The notes under the pieces were generated by a model. The model had not been told where the DNA came from, did no database searches, and was given only the letters and a program-made list of their open reading frames with translations. From CAKTOF01 sp964523945 (GTDB lineage Bacteria; Bacillota; Clostridia; Oscillospirales; Oscillospiraceae), in NCBI GenBank assembly GCA_964523945.1, contig CAZGBU010000005.1, forward strand, positions 1 through 38,312: a DNA stretch of 38,312 bases, given 5' to 3'. Both the position numbers and the translations under genes were made by a program. This document shows, piece by piece, positions 16,270-25,418 of the stretch; within the stretch, counting starts at the first letter, position 1; each line of letters begins with the position of its first letter.

Positions 16270-17082
16270 TCACCCGAAAAACGGCAGCAGCAGGATCAGC
16301 ACCTCAACGGCCGGCGCCGTGGTGATCATACTATCGAACCGGTCCATCACCCCGCCATGGCCCGGCAGCAGCCGGCCATAGTCTTTGATGCCCGTCTGCC
16401 GCTTGATGACGGAAAAGACCAGGTCGCCGACGACCGACACCGTTGCACCCACAATGGCATAGAGAAGCGCTGCGCCATAGCGGACTTCGCGGTCAAACGC
16501 AAGCTGTACGATGACACAGTATAACAACATGCCGGCCACCGCGGAAATATACCCGCCGAGCAGCCCTTCGACCGTTTTTTTCGGGCTGATGGTCGGCGCA
16601 AGTTTGTGCCTGCCGAACGCGCGGCCAACAAAATACGCACCGCCATCGGCGATAAACGCGATCAGAATCGGAATCAGAATCAGGAACCGTCCATCCTCCA
16701 TCATCAAAAGGCGCACCAGCGAACAGAAGAAAAACGGCATGACCACGCCGGCAAAAAACGTGCTGCACATGCCCTGCACCGTCACGCTCGCATGATAGCG
16801 CAGCATACCGGCAAATACGGCGAGCGAAAACACCGTCAGCCCGGCAAGCGCCGGCAGAAATGCGCTGCCAAAATAACTCCACAGCGGCACGAGCGCCGCC
16901 ATCAGCATGGCGCAGAAGAGCATATATGCGTTGTCGGTCAGGCCGGTCGGGTGCATCAGCTCCCACGCACCGACGGCGCACATTGCCATCATCAGGATGG
17001 TAAACGCCAGCGGTGGCAGCAGCAGGATCACCACCAGCAGAAGTGGCACGCAGATGACGGCCACCAGAATTCTCTGTTTCAT
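16270..17082 (-). CDS. cdsA: Phosphatidate cytidylyltransferase
   Basis: 270-residue integral membrane enzyme that makes CDP-diacylglycerol from phosphatidate and CTP, the entry to phospholipid synthesis. It consists of about seven or eight hydrophobic helices. The C-terminal signature SVIKRQTGIKDYGRLLPGHG followed by GVMDRFDS carries the metal-binding residues of the family. The ATG at 17082 overlaps the uppS stop as ATGA and has GGAGG upstream; the longer open frame lies inside uppS. Confidence 0.95.
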   Translation of the reverse strand: MKQRILVAVICVPLLLVVILLLPPLAFTILMMAMCAVGAWELMHPTGLTDNAYMLFCAMLMAALVPLWSYFGSAFLPALAGLTVFSLAVFAGMLRYHASVTVQGMCSTFFAGVVMPFFFCSLVRLLMMEDGRFLILIPILIAFIADGGAYFVGRAFGRHKLAPTISPKKTVEGLLGGYISAVAGMLLYCVIVQLAFDREVRYGAALLYAIVGATVSVVGDLVFSVIKRQTGIKDYGRLLPGHGGVMDRFDSMITTAPAVEVLILLLPFFG

Positions 17083-17822
17083 GTCGTTCCTCCAAACCGC
17101 CGCGAACGGCCGTTGTAGCTGGCGATCGCCTTTTCCAGCTCCTCCGGTGTGAAATCGGGCCAGAGGACGTCTGTGAAATAGTATTCCGCATAGGCGGTCT
17201 GCCAAAGCAGGAAATTTGAAAGCCGAATTTCCCCGCTCGGCCGGATCACCAGATCCGGGTCGGGCAGGCCGGCGGAATCGAGCAGGCTGGAAAAACGTGC
17301 CTCGTCGAGCTCGTCAGGGCGGGCGGTGCCGTCGACACATGCGCGGGCAAACGCGCGCGCTGCACGCAATATCTCATCGCGTCCGCCATAGTTCAGACAG
17401 ATGTTGACCTGTACGCTGTCAAAGGTCTTTGACTTCTCCAGCGCCTGCGATGCGAGCGACTGCAGCCGTGGGCTCAGCCGGCTCAGGTCGCCGAAAAAGC
17501 AGATTTTCACGCGGTCGCGTTCCATCTTCTCAAGTGCCTCGAGCAGATACTTCTCCAACAGGCCCATGATGGCTGCGACTTCGCTCTCCGTCCGTTTCCA
17601 GTTCTCGGTGGAAAACGCGTAGACGGTCAGATATTCCACGCCGATGTCTTTACAGTAGGTTGCGATGGTTCGGAACGTTTCGCTGCCGGCCGCATGGCCC
17701 GCCGTGCGCGGCAGACCGCGCCGCTGCGCCCATCTGCCGTTGCCGTCCATTATAATGGCGATATGCCGAGGGACCGTTCGTCCCTCGGCATCGCCGCCGG
17801 ATTTCTTCTGAAAAAGGGCCAT
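17079..17822 (-). CDS. uppS: Isoprenyl (undecaprenyl) diphosphate synthase, cis-type
   Basis: 247-residue cis-prenyltransferase that builds undecaprenyl diphosphate, the lipid carrier for peptidoglycan, from FPP and IPP. The catalytic Asp 26 is in HIAIIMDGNGRWAQRRG. YLTVYAFSTENWKR, the CLNYGGRDEI segment and the C-terminal DLVIRPSGEIRLSNFLLWQ and ELEKAIASYNGRSRRFGG motifs follow. It starts one base after the frr stop; the ribosome binding site is weak, so translational coupling is likely. It shares the train with two MEP enzymes that supply its substrate. Confidence 0.96.
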   Translation of the reverse strand: MALFQKKSGGDAEGRTVPRHIAIIMDGNGRWAQRRGLPRTAGHAAGSETFRTIATYCKDIGVEYLTVYAFSTENWKRTESEVAAIMGLLEKYLLEALEKMERDRVKICFFGDLSRLSPRLQSLASQALEKSKTFDSVQVNICLNYGGRDEILRAARAFARACVDGTARPDELDEARFSSLLDSAGLPDPDLVIRPSGEIRLSNFLLWQTAYAEYYFTDVLWPDFTPEELEKAIASYNGRSRRFGGTT

Positions 17823-17823
17823 G

Positions 17824-18375
17824 TCAGATTTCCATCAATTCCTTTTCTTTTTTGGCGCACAGCTCGTCGATGCGGGCACAGTGCTGATCGGTCAGCGCCT
17901 GCATCTCCTTTTCCGCTTTTTTCTGATCGTCTTCTGTCAGTTCACCTGCTTTGAGCTGCTTCTTGAACGAGTCCATCGCCTCGCGTCGGATGTTACGGAT
18001 GGCAACCTTGCCGTCTTCCGCGTACTTTTTGACCTGCTTGGTCAGTTCGCGGCGGCGCTCTTCCGTCAGCTGCGGGAATACTAGGCGGATCACACGTCCG
18101 TCGTTCTGCGGATTGATGCCGACATCGGAGGTCTGGATCGCTTTTTCGATCGGCTTGAGCAGGCTGCCGTCCCACGGCTGGATGACCAGTGTGCGCGGGT
18201 CGGGCGAAGAGATCGAGGCAACCTGTCCGATCGGCGTGGCAACACCGTAGTATTCCACGCTCACCTGATCGAGTACCGCGGCGTTGGCCCGCCCCGCGCG
18301 TACCGAGGCGAACTGCGCAGCGATCACGTCGATCGTCTTCTCCATCTTGTCTGTAAATTCCTTGTACTCTGCCAT
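17824..18375 (-). CDS. frr: Ribosome recycling factor
   Basis: 183-residue factor that, with EF-G, splits the post-termination ribosome. The sequence is typical: a three-helix bundle with RAGRANAAVLDQVSVEYYG near residue 30, PFDxxx-like VIQPWDGSLLKPIEKAI, and VRLVFPQLTEERRRELTKQ-type residues in the middle. Length matches the family. The start at 18375 has a strong AAGGAGG, and the gene follows pyrH by 5 nt. Confidence 0.97.
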   Translation of the reverse strand: MAEYKEFTDKMEKTIDVIAAQFASVRAGRANAAVLDQVSVEYYGVATPIGQVASISSPDPRTLVIQPWDGSLLKPIEKAIQTSDVGINPQNDGRVIRLVFPQLTEERRRELTKQVKKYAEDGKVAIRNIRREAMDSFKKQLKAGELTEDDQKKAEKEMQALTDQHCARIDELCAKKEKELMEI

Positions 18376-18380
18376 AGCTG

Positions 18381-19100
18381 TTAATCCTCCTTTACGATGG
18401 TGCCGATCTTCTCGCCCATGACGACACGGTAGATGTTCTCCGGATCCTCAAGTGCGAACAGAACGATCGGAATACGGTTGTCCATGGACAGGGAGGTCGC
18501 AGTGGAATCCATGACCTCCAGATGCTTGGCCAACACCTCGTCGTAGGTGATGGCATCGAACTTTTTGGCCGTCGGTACCTTGGCCGGGTCCGCGTCGTAG
18601 ACACCGTCGATGTTTTTGGCCAGCAGGATGACGTCGGCGTCGATCTCCGCCGCACGCAGCACGGCGCCGGTATCGGTGGAGAAAAACGGGTTGCCCGTAC
18701 CGCAGCCAAACACGACCACGCGCCCCTTTTCCAGATGGCGCACAGCCCGGCCGCGGATATACGGCTCAGCGATCCGGTCCATCTCGATGGCGGTCTGCAC
18801 GCGCACCGGCACATTGCGGTGTTCGAGGCTGTCGGCGATCGCCAGGCAGTTGATCACCGTTGCAAGCATTCCCATATGGTCGGCGCGGGTGCGCTCCATC
18901 CGGCCGCCGCCGTCTTTGACGCCGCGCCAGAAATTGCCGCCGCCGACGACAATGCCGATTTCCACGCCGGCGTCGACGCACTTTTTGATGACGTCGCATA
19001 CGCCGTCAATCACATCAAAATCCAGGCCGCGCCTGGCTGCACCCGCGAGCGCCTCACCGCTGATTTTCAGAAGGACTCTTTTGTACTTTGGCTGTGCCAA
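18381..19100 (-). CDS. pyrH: UMP kinase
   Basis: 239-residue bacterial UMP kinase of the amino-acid-kinase fold, making UDP from UMP and ATP. It opens YKRVLLKISGEAL and has IVVGGGNFWRG, DHMGMLATVINCLA, FGCGTGNPFFSTDTGA and the C-terminal IPIVLFAL segment. The start is TTG at 19100, with AGGAGT at good spacing; no ATG or GTG gives a better fit. It is the first gene of the housekeeping train here: rpsB and tsf, its frequent upstream neighbours, are replaced by a divergent glnS. Confidence 0.96.
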   Translation of the reverse strand: MAQPKYKRVLLKISGEALAGAARRGLDFDVIDGVCDVIKKCVDAGVEIGIVVGGGNFWRGVKDGGGRMERTRADHMGMLATVINCLAIADSLEHRNVPVRVQTAIEMDRIAEPYIRGRAVRHLEKGRVVVFGCGTGNPFFSTDTGAVLRAAEIDADVILLAKNIDGVYDADPAKVPTAKKFDAITYDEVLAKHLEVMDSTATSLSMDNRIPIVLFALEDPENIYRVVMGEKIGTIVKED

Positions 19101-19153
19101 CGGAACCGACTCCTTTTGTTCTTTGATTTTTCACCGTGGTTTTATCGTACCCT

Positions 19154-19182
19154 ATTTTATATTACGAAAGCCGTCTTGCATA
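19154..19182 (-). promoter_or_regulatory. Probable promoter of the pyrH-polC operon
   Basis: On the minus strand TAAAAT (19154-19159) lies 17 nt from TATGCA (19177-19182), a poor -35 box. An overlapping TATAAA at 19156-19161 is an alternative -10. The AT-rich stretch in the gap between two divergent genes makes a promoter here very likely; the exact boxes are uncertain. Confidence 0.45.
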
Positions 19183-19232
19183 GGGTCATTTTTACTTTTT
19201 GGGCGATTTCGCCAGAGATTTTTTCTGTTGGA

Positions 19233-19261
19233 TTGATATTCGGCAAAAAATCGTATATAAT
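19233..19261 (+). promoter_or_regulatory. Sigma-A-type promoter of glnS
   Basis: TTGATA (19233-19238), a 17-nt spacer and a consensus TATAAT (19256-19261) lie about 38 nt upstream of the glnS start. The predicted leader is about 31 nt, so there is no room for a T-box. Confidence 0.85.
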
Positions 19262-19298
19262 GTTTTCCTATCATTACTGTACTGAAGTAGGTGGAACT

Positions 19299-20996
<1,698 letters not shown>

Positions 20997-21032
20997 CAGC
21001 GCTACCGGCGGCGTTTTTCCTGCGCAGAATGC

Positions 21033-21058
21033 ACAAATCGTGCCCAGTGCAGATTTGT
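21033..21058. repeat. Inverted repeat between glnS and the MATE promoter
   Basis: ACAAATC (21033-21039) pairs with GATTTGT (21052-21058). Inside it TGC pairs with GCA around a CCAGT loop, with one bulged base. No T-run follows directly, so it is a poor terminator. It lies about 40 nt upstream of the -35 box at 21099. It could be the glnS mRNA 3' end or a binding site for a regulator; neither is proven. Confidence 0.4.
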
Positions 21059-21098
21059 CACAGCTGCACAGTCTTTTGCTCCGTGACCGGGCCGCCGC

Positions 21099-21127
21099 TT
21101 GCAAAACCGTCCGGGGTTTGCTATGAT
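21099..21127 (+). promoter_or_regulatory. Promoter of the MATE transporter transcript
   Basis: TTGCAA (21099-21104), 17 nt, TATGAT (21122-21127). The transcription start should fall at about 21133-21136, so the RNA would begin right at the hairpin of 21134-21179. No other promoter-like sequence lies between that hairpin and the MATE start codon; the stretch 21190-21258 is GC-rich. Confidence 0.7.
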
Positions 21128-21133
21128 AAAGTG

Positions 21134-21189
21134 AAACGAGTAGCTGAAACAGCGTAAAGCCAGTTTCTGCTGCTCGTTTTCTTTTTTTT
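21134..21189 (+). terminator. Intrinsic terminator in the MATE leader (probable attenuator)
   Basis: A 17-bp stem (21134-21150 with 21163-21179; one G-U pair and one mismatch) with a 12-nt loop is followed by a T-rich tract (21177-21189, four T, one C, eight T). This is a textbook intrinsic terminator on the plus strand. It lies directly downstream of the promoter at 21099-21127 and 70 nt before the MATE start, so it would stop most MATE transcripts unless anti-terminated. It could instead serve only as the glnS terminator, 136 nt past its stop codon. The 70 nt after it contain two more short hairpins. Confidence 0.8.
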
Positions 21190-21258
21190 GCCCGCAACCG
21201 GCCGGGCAACAGCACTCGGGCGGTCGAAGCACCGCTGTAATGGAGGAAACGATCTGTC

Positions 21259-22698
21259 ATGAATGAATCCACAAACACCTTCCTGCGGACCGAGCGCATC
21301 GGGAAGCTGATGCGCGGCTACGCAATTCCCTGCATCATTTCGCTGCTGGTTGCCGCGCTCTACAACATTGTAGATCAGATCTTCATCGGCTGGGGCGTCG
21401 GCGCAGAGGGCAACAGCGCGACCAATATTGTCTTTCCGCTGACGGTTCTGGCGCTGGCGGTCGCGACTATGATCGGCGACGGGGCCTGCTCGTTCGTCTC
21501 GATCAGCCTTGGCTCCGGCGACGCGGAAAAGGCACACCGCAGCGTTGGCAACGCCATCGTCCTGTCCATCGCGGCCGGCCTTGTCATCATGGCGGCTTTC
21601 CTGCTTGCGGAGTCGCCGCTGCTTCGTCTGTTTGGCGCGGGCGACGATCTGTCTGAGCTGACACTTGGCTATACACACGACTATTTCTTCTGGATTGCAA
21701 TCGGCATTCCCTTCTATATGTTCGGGCAGGCGGTCAATCCCATCATCCGATCCGACGGCTCTCCCCGCGTCGCCATGGTCGTCACGCTTGCCGGCGCCAT
21801 TGCTAACGTGATCCTTGACCCGCTCGCAATTTTCATTCTTGATTGGGGCGTGGCCGGCGCAGCCATTGCTACAGTTGCCGGTCAGGTTCTCACAGCCGTC
21901 ATCTCACTGGTCTATCTGTTTCACATGAAGGCGATCCGCCTGTCCCGGCACAGTTTCGCACTCAGCGGCACGCTGTGTGCCAAATTCCTGCCGCTCGGCT
22001 TTACCAGCTTCCTCAGTCAGTTCTCGCTGGTGTTGTCGATGGCGGTGATGAACAACATGATTTCCAAATATGGTGCGGTTTCTGCCTTTGCGACACTGAA
22101 CGAGCAGACCGGCCGCATGGTAGCCGATATCCCGATGGCCGTGCAGGGTATCGTTATGAAATATTACCAGATTGTCATTTCGATTGTCGTCGGCATGGCG
22201 GCCGGCTGCATTCCGATCGTCGGCTACAACTACGGCGCCAGCGAGTTCTCCCGCTGCCGCGCCATTATGAAGCGGCTGCTGCTCTGCGAGGCGGCCGTCG
22301 GCGCAGTTGCAACGCTTCTGTTTGAGTTCCTCCCGGTTCCGCTCATCAATCTGTTTGGCACAGGTAATCCGCAGGTCTATTATGACTTCGCCAAGCTGGC
22401 ATTCCGGATCTATCTCTGCATGACCGTGCTCGACTGTGTGAACAAGGCCTGCTTCATCTTTCTGCAGTCGCTGGGCAAAGCGGCGGCGTCCACGTTCCTG
22501 TCGCTGCTGCGCGAGGTTATTCTTGCAGTGCCGCTGGCCATTCTGCTGCCGAAGCTTGCTGCATCGCTGTTCGGCGCGGAAAACGGCATCTACGGTCTGC
22601 TTGTCTCAATGCCGTGCGCAGCGATCGTTACATTTCTCGCTGCTGCGGTTCTCATCGTCCGCACCGCGCGGCAGCTCCGCCGGCAGGAGCCGGTCTGA
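21259..22698 (+). CDS. MATE family multidrug/Na+ (or H+) antiporter
   Basis: 479-residue membrane protein with about 12 helices in two homologous halves, exporting drugs or metabolites in exchange for cations. The N-terminus TERIGKLMRGYAIPCIISLLVAALYNIVDQIFIG is typical of the clostridial MepA/NorM-like branch. GQAVNPIIRSDGSPRVAM and the second-half GCIPIVGYNYGASEFSR are conserved segments. The ATG at 21259 has GGAGG upstream at a rather long spacing (12 nt). It is a single gene, converging with the GH25 gene across a shared hairpin. The attenuator-like leader suggests inducible expression. The substrate is unknown. Confidence 0.93.
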   Translation: MNESTNTFLRTERIGKLMRGYAIPCIISLLVAALYNIVDQIFIGWGVGAEGNSATNIVFPLTVLALAVATMIGDGACSFVSISLGSGDAEKAHRSVGNAIVLSIAAGLVIMAAFLLAESPLLRLFGAGDDLSELTLGYTHDYFFWIAIGIPFYMFGQAVNPIIRSDGSPRVAMVVTLAGAIANVILDPLAIFILDWGVAGAAIATVAGQVLTAVISLVYLFHMKAIRLSRHSFALSGTLCAKFLPLGFTSFLSQFSLVLSMAVMNNMISKYGAVSAFATLNEQTGRMVADIPMAVQGIVMKYYQIVISIVVGMAAGCIPIVGYNYGASEFSRCRAIMKRLLLCEAAVGAVATLLFEFLPVPLINLFGTGNPQVYYDFAKLAFRIYLCMTVLDCVNKACFIFLQSLGKAAASTFLSLLREVILAVPLAILLPKLAASLFGAENGIYGLLVSMPCAAIVTFLAAAVLIVRTARQLRRQEPV

Positions 22699-22703
22699 GC
22701 CGA

Positions 22704-22742
22704 AACAAGCGGGACCATTCCAATGGAATGGTCCCGCTTGTT
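22704..22742. terminator. Bidirectional terminator hairpin between convergent genes
   Basis: A perfect 19-bp inverted repeat (22704-22722 with 22724-22742) has only one unpaired base at the centre of the repeat, so the real loop is about five bases. It starts 5 nt after the MATE stop and ends right at the stop codon of the opposite GH25 gene. T-runs are weak on both sides, but position and stability argue for a shared terminator. Confidence 0.75.
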
Positions 22743-23594
22743 CTATTCCTCGCTGCGGTAGTCGGTGAAGCTCAAATTGAGATCGACATCACCGGGGATC
22801 CCCGCCACGCTTCCCTCTGCCGAGTATTGCCAGATGTCGAAGTGATACTGGAAATCCGGTGTCTGGGAATAGCTTGCCAGCCAGAACGTATATTCCTGCA
22901 GCTCAGAGAGATTGAATTCCTGATAGCCAAACGTCTGATTAAAATACAGCCCCGCGCGATAGCCAGCGGCGGCGATCTCCCCGCAGAATGCCTTGGCGCA
23001 CTCGGTCAGGGTGATGGAGTCCATACCGCCCGTACGCGCCTCCCAGGCAACGTCCTCCCAATCGAAGAAGACCGGATACGTCACATCGTAGTCCTCGATC
23101 CACTCGAGCACAAATCGAGCCTCTTCCAGCGCCTCTTCCACACTGATCGCCTGCGAGAAAAAGTATACGCCTACCCGCAGACCCGCCGCCAATGCACCCT
23201 CTATATTCTGTATGTAGTATTCGTCGAGTGAGATGCTGCCCTCAGAAGTGCCGCGGTTGCCGACCCGGATAATGGCAAAATCCATCCCTGCATCAGCCAC
23301 TGCCTGCCAGTCGATCTCCCCCTGGTGCTGCGAGACGTCAACCCCCTCGTATACCGTTCCCTCGCCGGAATAGACCATTCTGCCATCCACCAGCGAGAAC
23401 GCCCCGAGATCGTACTGATTCTCCGGCAGGGCAGCGCCACTCGGTTCGGTCTCCCCATCGGAGGGTGCCGGCTCCTCCGCCGCCACGCCGGTCAGGCTCC
23501 GCACCAGGAACGCAGCCGCACAAATCAGCGCCAATACCGCCAAAAACAGGAAGGCCCGCGGCAGTACTGCGGTTTTCTTCTCTTTCGTCTGCAT
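22743..23594 (-). CDS. Membrane-anchored GH25 muramidase (lysozyme family)
   Basis: 283-residue protein with a short cytoplasmic N-terminus, one membrane helix (about 13-34), an acidic Pro-rich spacer and a GH25 domain from about residue 80 to the end. The domain has GVDVSQHQGEIDW (Asp 86), the catalytic DxE in FFDWEDV (Asp 178, Glu 180), and the closing DIWQYSAEG plus DVDLNLSF. It should cleave the MurNAc-GlcNAc bond of peptidoglycan on the outer face of the membrane. There is no separate cell-wall-binding domain. Start ATG 23594 with AAGGGG upstream; promoter at 23622-23650. It is divergent from the CapA-like gene. Autolysin or cell-wall remodelling is the likely role. Confidence 0.92.
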   Translation of the reverse strand: MQTKEKKTAVLPRAFLFLAVLALICAAAFLVRSLTGVAAEEPAPSDGETEPSGAALPENQYDLGAFSLVDGRMVYSGEGTVYEGVDVSQHQGEIDWQAVADAGMDFAIIRVGNRGTSEGSISLDEYYIQNIEGALAAGLRVGVYFFSQAISVEEALEEARFVLEWIEDYDVTYPVFFDWEDVAWEARTGGMDSITLTECAKAFCGEIAAAGYRAGLYFNQTFGYQEFNLSELQEYTFWLASYSQTPDFQYHFDIWQYSAEGSVAGIPGDVDLNLSFTDYRSEE

Positions 23595-23621
23595 GCTTTG
23601 CCCCTTTCCGCGTTTTTCGAC

Positions 23622-23650
23622 AGTATATCACATCTTTCGTGCCGCGCCAA
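23622..23650 (-). promoter_or_regulatory. Promoter of the GH25 gene
   Basis: On the minus strand TTGGCG (23645-23650), 17 nt, TATACT (23622-23627), with TG one base before the -10 box (extended -10). It lies about 28 nt upstream of the GH25 start codon. Confidence 0.7.
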
Positions 23651-23746
23651 GCGTCCTGATTTTGTCTTTTCCTGTTCGGTATGATCCATATGCCTGTCAT
23701 GCAGCGAAAAAAACGTGCAATCTGTCAAATCTCAAAAAAATTTCCG

Positions 23747-23775
23747 TTGTTTTGTCGCGCAATCTCCTGTATAAT
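23747..23775 (+). promoter_or_regulatory. Promoter of the CapA-like gene
   Basis: TTGTTT (23747-23752), 17 nt, consensus TATAAT (23770-23775), about 33 nt upstream of the CapA-like start. With the GH25 promoter it forms a divergent intergenic region of about 215 nt. No other clear feature is seen in that gap. Confidence 0.75.
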
Positions 23776-23808
23776 CAAAGTGGATTATTTTACAGAGGAG
23801 GGATTTGC

Positions 23809-25332
23809 ATGGATGAGCAGGAATACAAATACAATCAGCAGCGTCTGGAGGCCCGCAGGAAGAAACGGCAGGAACTCCGGCGCAAGCGCATGATTCGCCA
23901 GCGGATCATCTACGCTGCACTCGCGCTGATTCTGATTCTTGTCATCGTTCTCATCGTCAGGGGCTGCGGCGGGGAGGAATCTCCCACCGGAGAGACAACG
24001 CTCGCCGACATGACAAACGAAGAGCTGGCGCAGCGTGCAGAGGAGCTCGGCGTCGATATCTCAGGGCTTGCGGACCGGGATGCAATCATCGCTGCAATTG
24101 AGGCGTTCATCGCGGCGCAGAACGAGCAGCAGCCGGAGGATGAGGACCCCTCTGTCGGCCTGGATCTGGTTGAACCGGAGGCCACCGCGACGCTCAGCGC
24201 CGTCGGCGACATTATGGTGTACGACACGCAGATCGCCGATGCGCTGCAGTCCGACGGCACCTATGACTTTTCTTCCTCCTTTGCCGGCATTGCCAGCTAT
24301 CTGTCCGCATCTGACCTGACCGTCGGCAACCTCGAGACCACGTTCTGCGGCGGCACCTACAGCGGCTACCCAACGTTCAACGCGCCAGAGTCGCTGGCTG
24401 ACAATCTGGCGGCTGTTGGCTTTGACATTCTGCAGACTGCCAACACCTATTCCATCCAGAGCGGTCTGACCGGACTGACCAGCACAATCCGCTATGTGAC
24501 TGCCGCCGGCATGGACCCGCTCGGCACCTATTACTCCGAAGCGGACAAGCAGGAAAACGAAGGCGTTCTGCTCAAAGAGGTCAACGGGATCAAGATCGCG
24601 TTCTTCGCCTATACCAAAGGCGTGAACAACATGTACCTGCCGGACGGATCGGAATACTGTGTCGATGTGCTCTACACCGACTATTACTCCGACTACTCCA
24701 ATGTCGACGACGACGCCATCCTTGCAAGCATCAACGCCGCCAAGGCGCTTGAGGCCGATATCATCGTCGCGATGGTGCACTGGGGCAGCGAGTACGAACT
24801 TGAGCCGAGCTCATCGCAGGAGGAAATTGCTGACCTAATGTTTGAAAACGGCGTCGATGTCATCCTTGGCAGCCACAGCCACATCGTTGGTCCAATGGAA
24901 ACGCGCACTGTCACCACGGTTGACGGCGAGGAAAAAGAGGTCTTTATCGCCTACAGTCTGGGCAACTTTCTCTCGAGTATGACCGCCTCTGGAACACAGG
25001 ACAGCGTCATTCTCAATCTGGAGTTCACCAAGGGCTCCGACGGTGTGACCCGTATCAGCAGTGCGGAATACATTCCGATCTACATCTGCGACAACGGGGA
25101 ATCAGCTGAGAACCGCTATGTCCTGCTCGACACCTACGCCGAGATTGACAAATACATCGGCGGAGCGGCAGACAGCGTGAGCGAAACCGTCTACAATGCG
25201 CTGACCGCTGAACTCGATACGCTGCACGCATCGGCCGGCGCGGATTACGATGCCGGCGCGTCTGCCGCCTCGTCTGAAAGCGGCACCACAGGCGATGATG
25301 CCACAACCGATCAGACAGATGACGCCGTCTGA
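23809..25332 (+). CDS. Membrane-anchored CapA-like (PgsA/CapA family) protein
   Basis: 507-residue protein: a very basic cytoplasmic N-terminus (about 15-32), one membrane helix (about 33-50), a short helical module at about 64-100 that resembles a SAP/Rho-N-like fold (TNEELAQRAEELGVDISGL), then a CapA metallophosphatase-like domain (about 125-440) and an Ala/Ser/Thr/Asp-rich tail. CapA motifs SAVGDIMVYD, VGNLETTF, MVHWGSEYE and LGSHSHIVGP are present, but the usual NNH is NTY at about 212-214, so one metal ligand seems lost. CapA relatives act in poly-gamma-glutamate or capsule anchoring; no pgsB/pgsC partner is visible, so function is open. ATG 23809 has AGAGGAGGG upstream. It ends at a strong terminator. 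Confidence 0.85.
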   Translation: MDEQEYKYNQQRLEARRKKRQELRRKRMIRQRIIYAALALILILVIVLIVRGCGGEESPTGETTLADMTNEELAQRAEELGVDISGLADRDAIIAAIEAFIAAQNEQQPEDEDPSVGLDLVEPEATATLSAVGDIMVYDTQIADALQSDGTYDFSSSFAGIASYLSASDLTVGNLETTFCGGTYSGYPTFNAPESLADNLAAVGFDILQTANTYSIQSGLTGLTSTIRYVTAAGMDPLGTYYSEADKQENEGVLLKEVNGIKIAFFAYTKGVNNMYLPDGSEYCVDVLYTDYYSDYSNVDDDAILASINAAKALEADIIVAMVHWGSEYELEPSSSQEEIADLMFENGVDVILGSHSHIVGPMETRTVTTVDGEEKEVFIAYSLGNFLSSMTASGTQDSVILNLEFTKGSDGVTRISSAEYIPIYICDNGESAENRYVLLDTYAEIDKYIGGAADSVSETVYNALTAELDTLHASAGADYDAGASAASSESGTTGDDATTDQTDDAV

Positions 25333-25344
25333 TTCAACGGCACA

Positions 25345-25378
25345 AAAAGCGCCCCGGAAACAGATCCGGGGCGCTTTT
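25345..25378. terminator. Bidirectional terminator between capA-like and amt-glnB
   Basis: A perfect 14-bp stem (25345-25358 with 25365-25378) encloses a 6-nt loop, A-rich on the left and T-rich on the right. It therefore works on both strands. It lies 12 nt past the CapA-like stop and about 40 nt past the stop of the minus-strand amt-glnB gene. Confidence 0.92.
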
Positions 25379-25418
25379 ATTACAATGTTGCCGCTGTACA
25401 GCGCGGGTACCGGCGAAA

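Noticed and set aside
18522..19298. Upstream extension of the glnS frame across pyrH
   Set aside because: The segment is antisense to pyrH and unlike GlnRS; promoter and ribosome binding site support ATG 19299.
20999..21018. glnS terminator in the first 20 nt after the stop
   Set aside because: A five-T run is present, but the stem before it is at most three or four pairs and contains mismatches.
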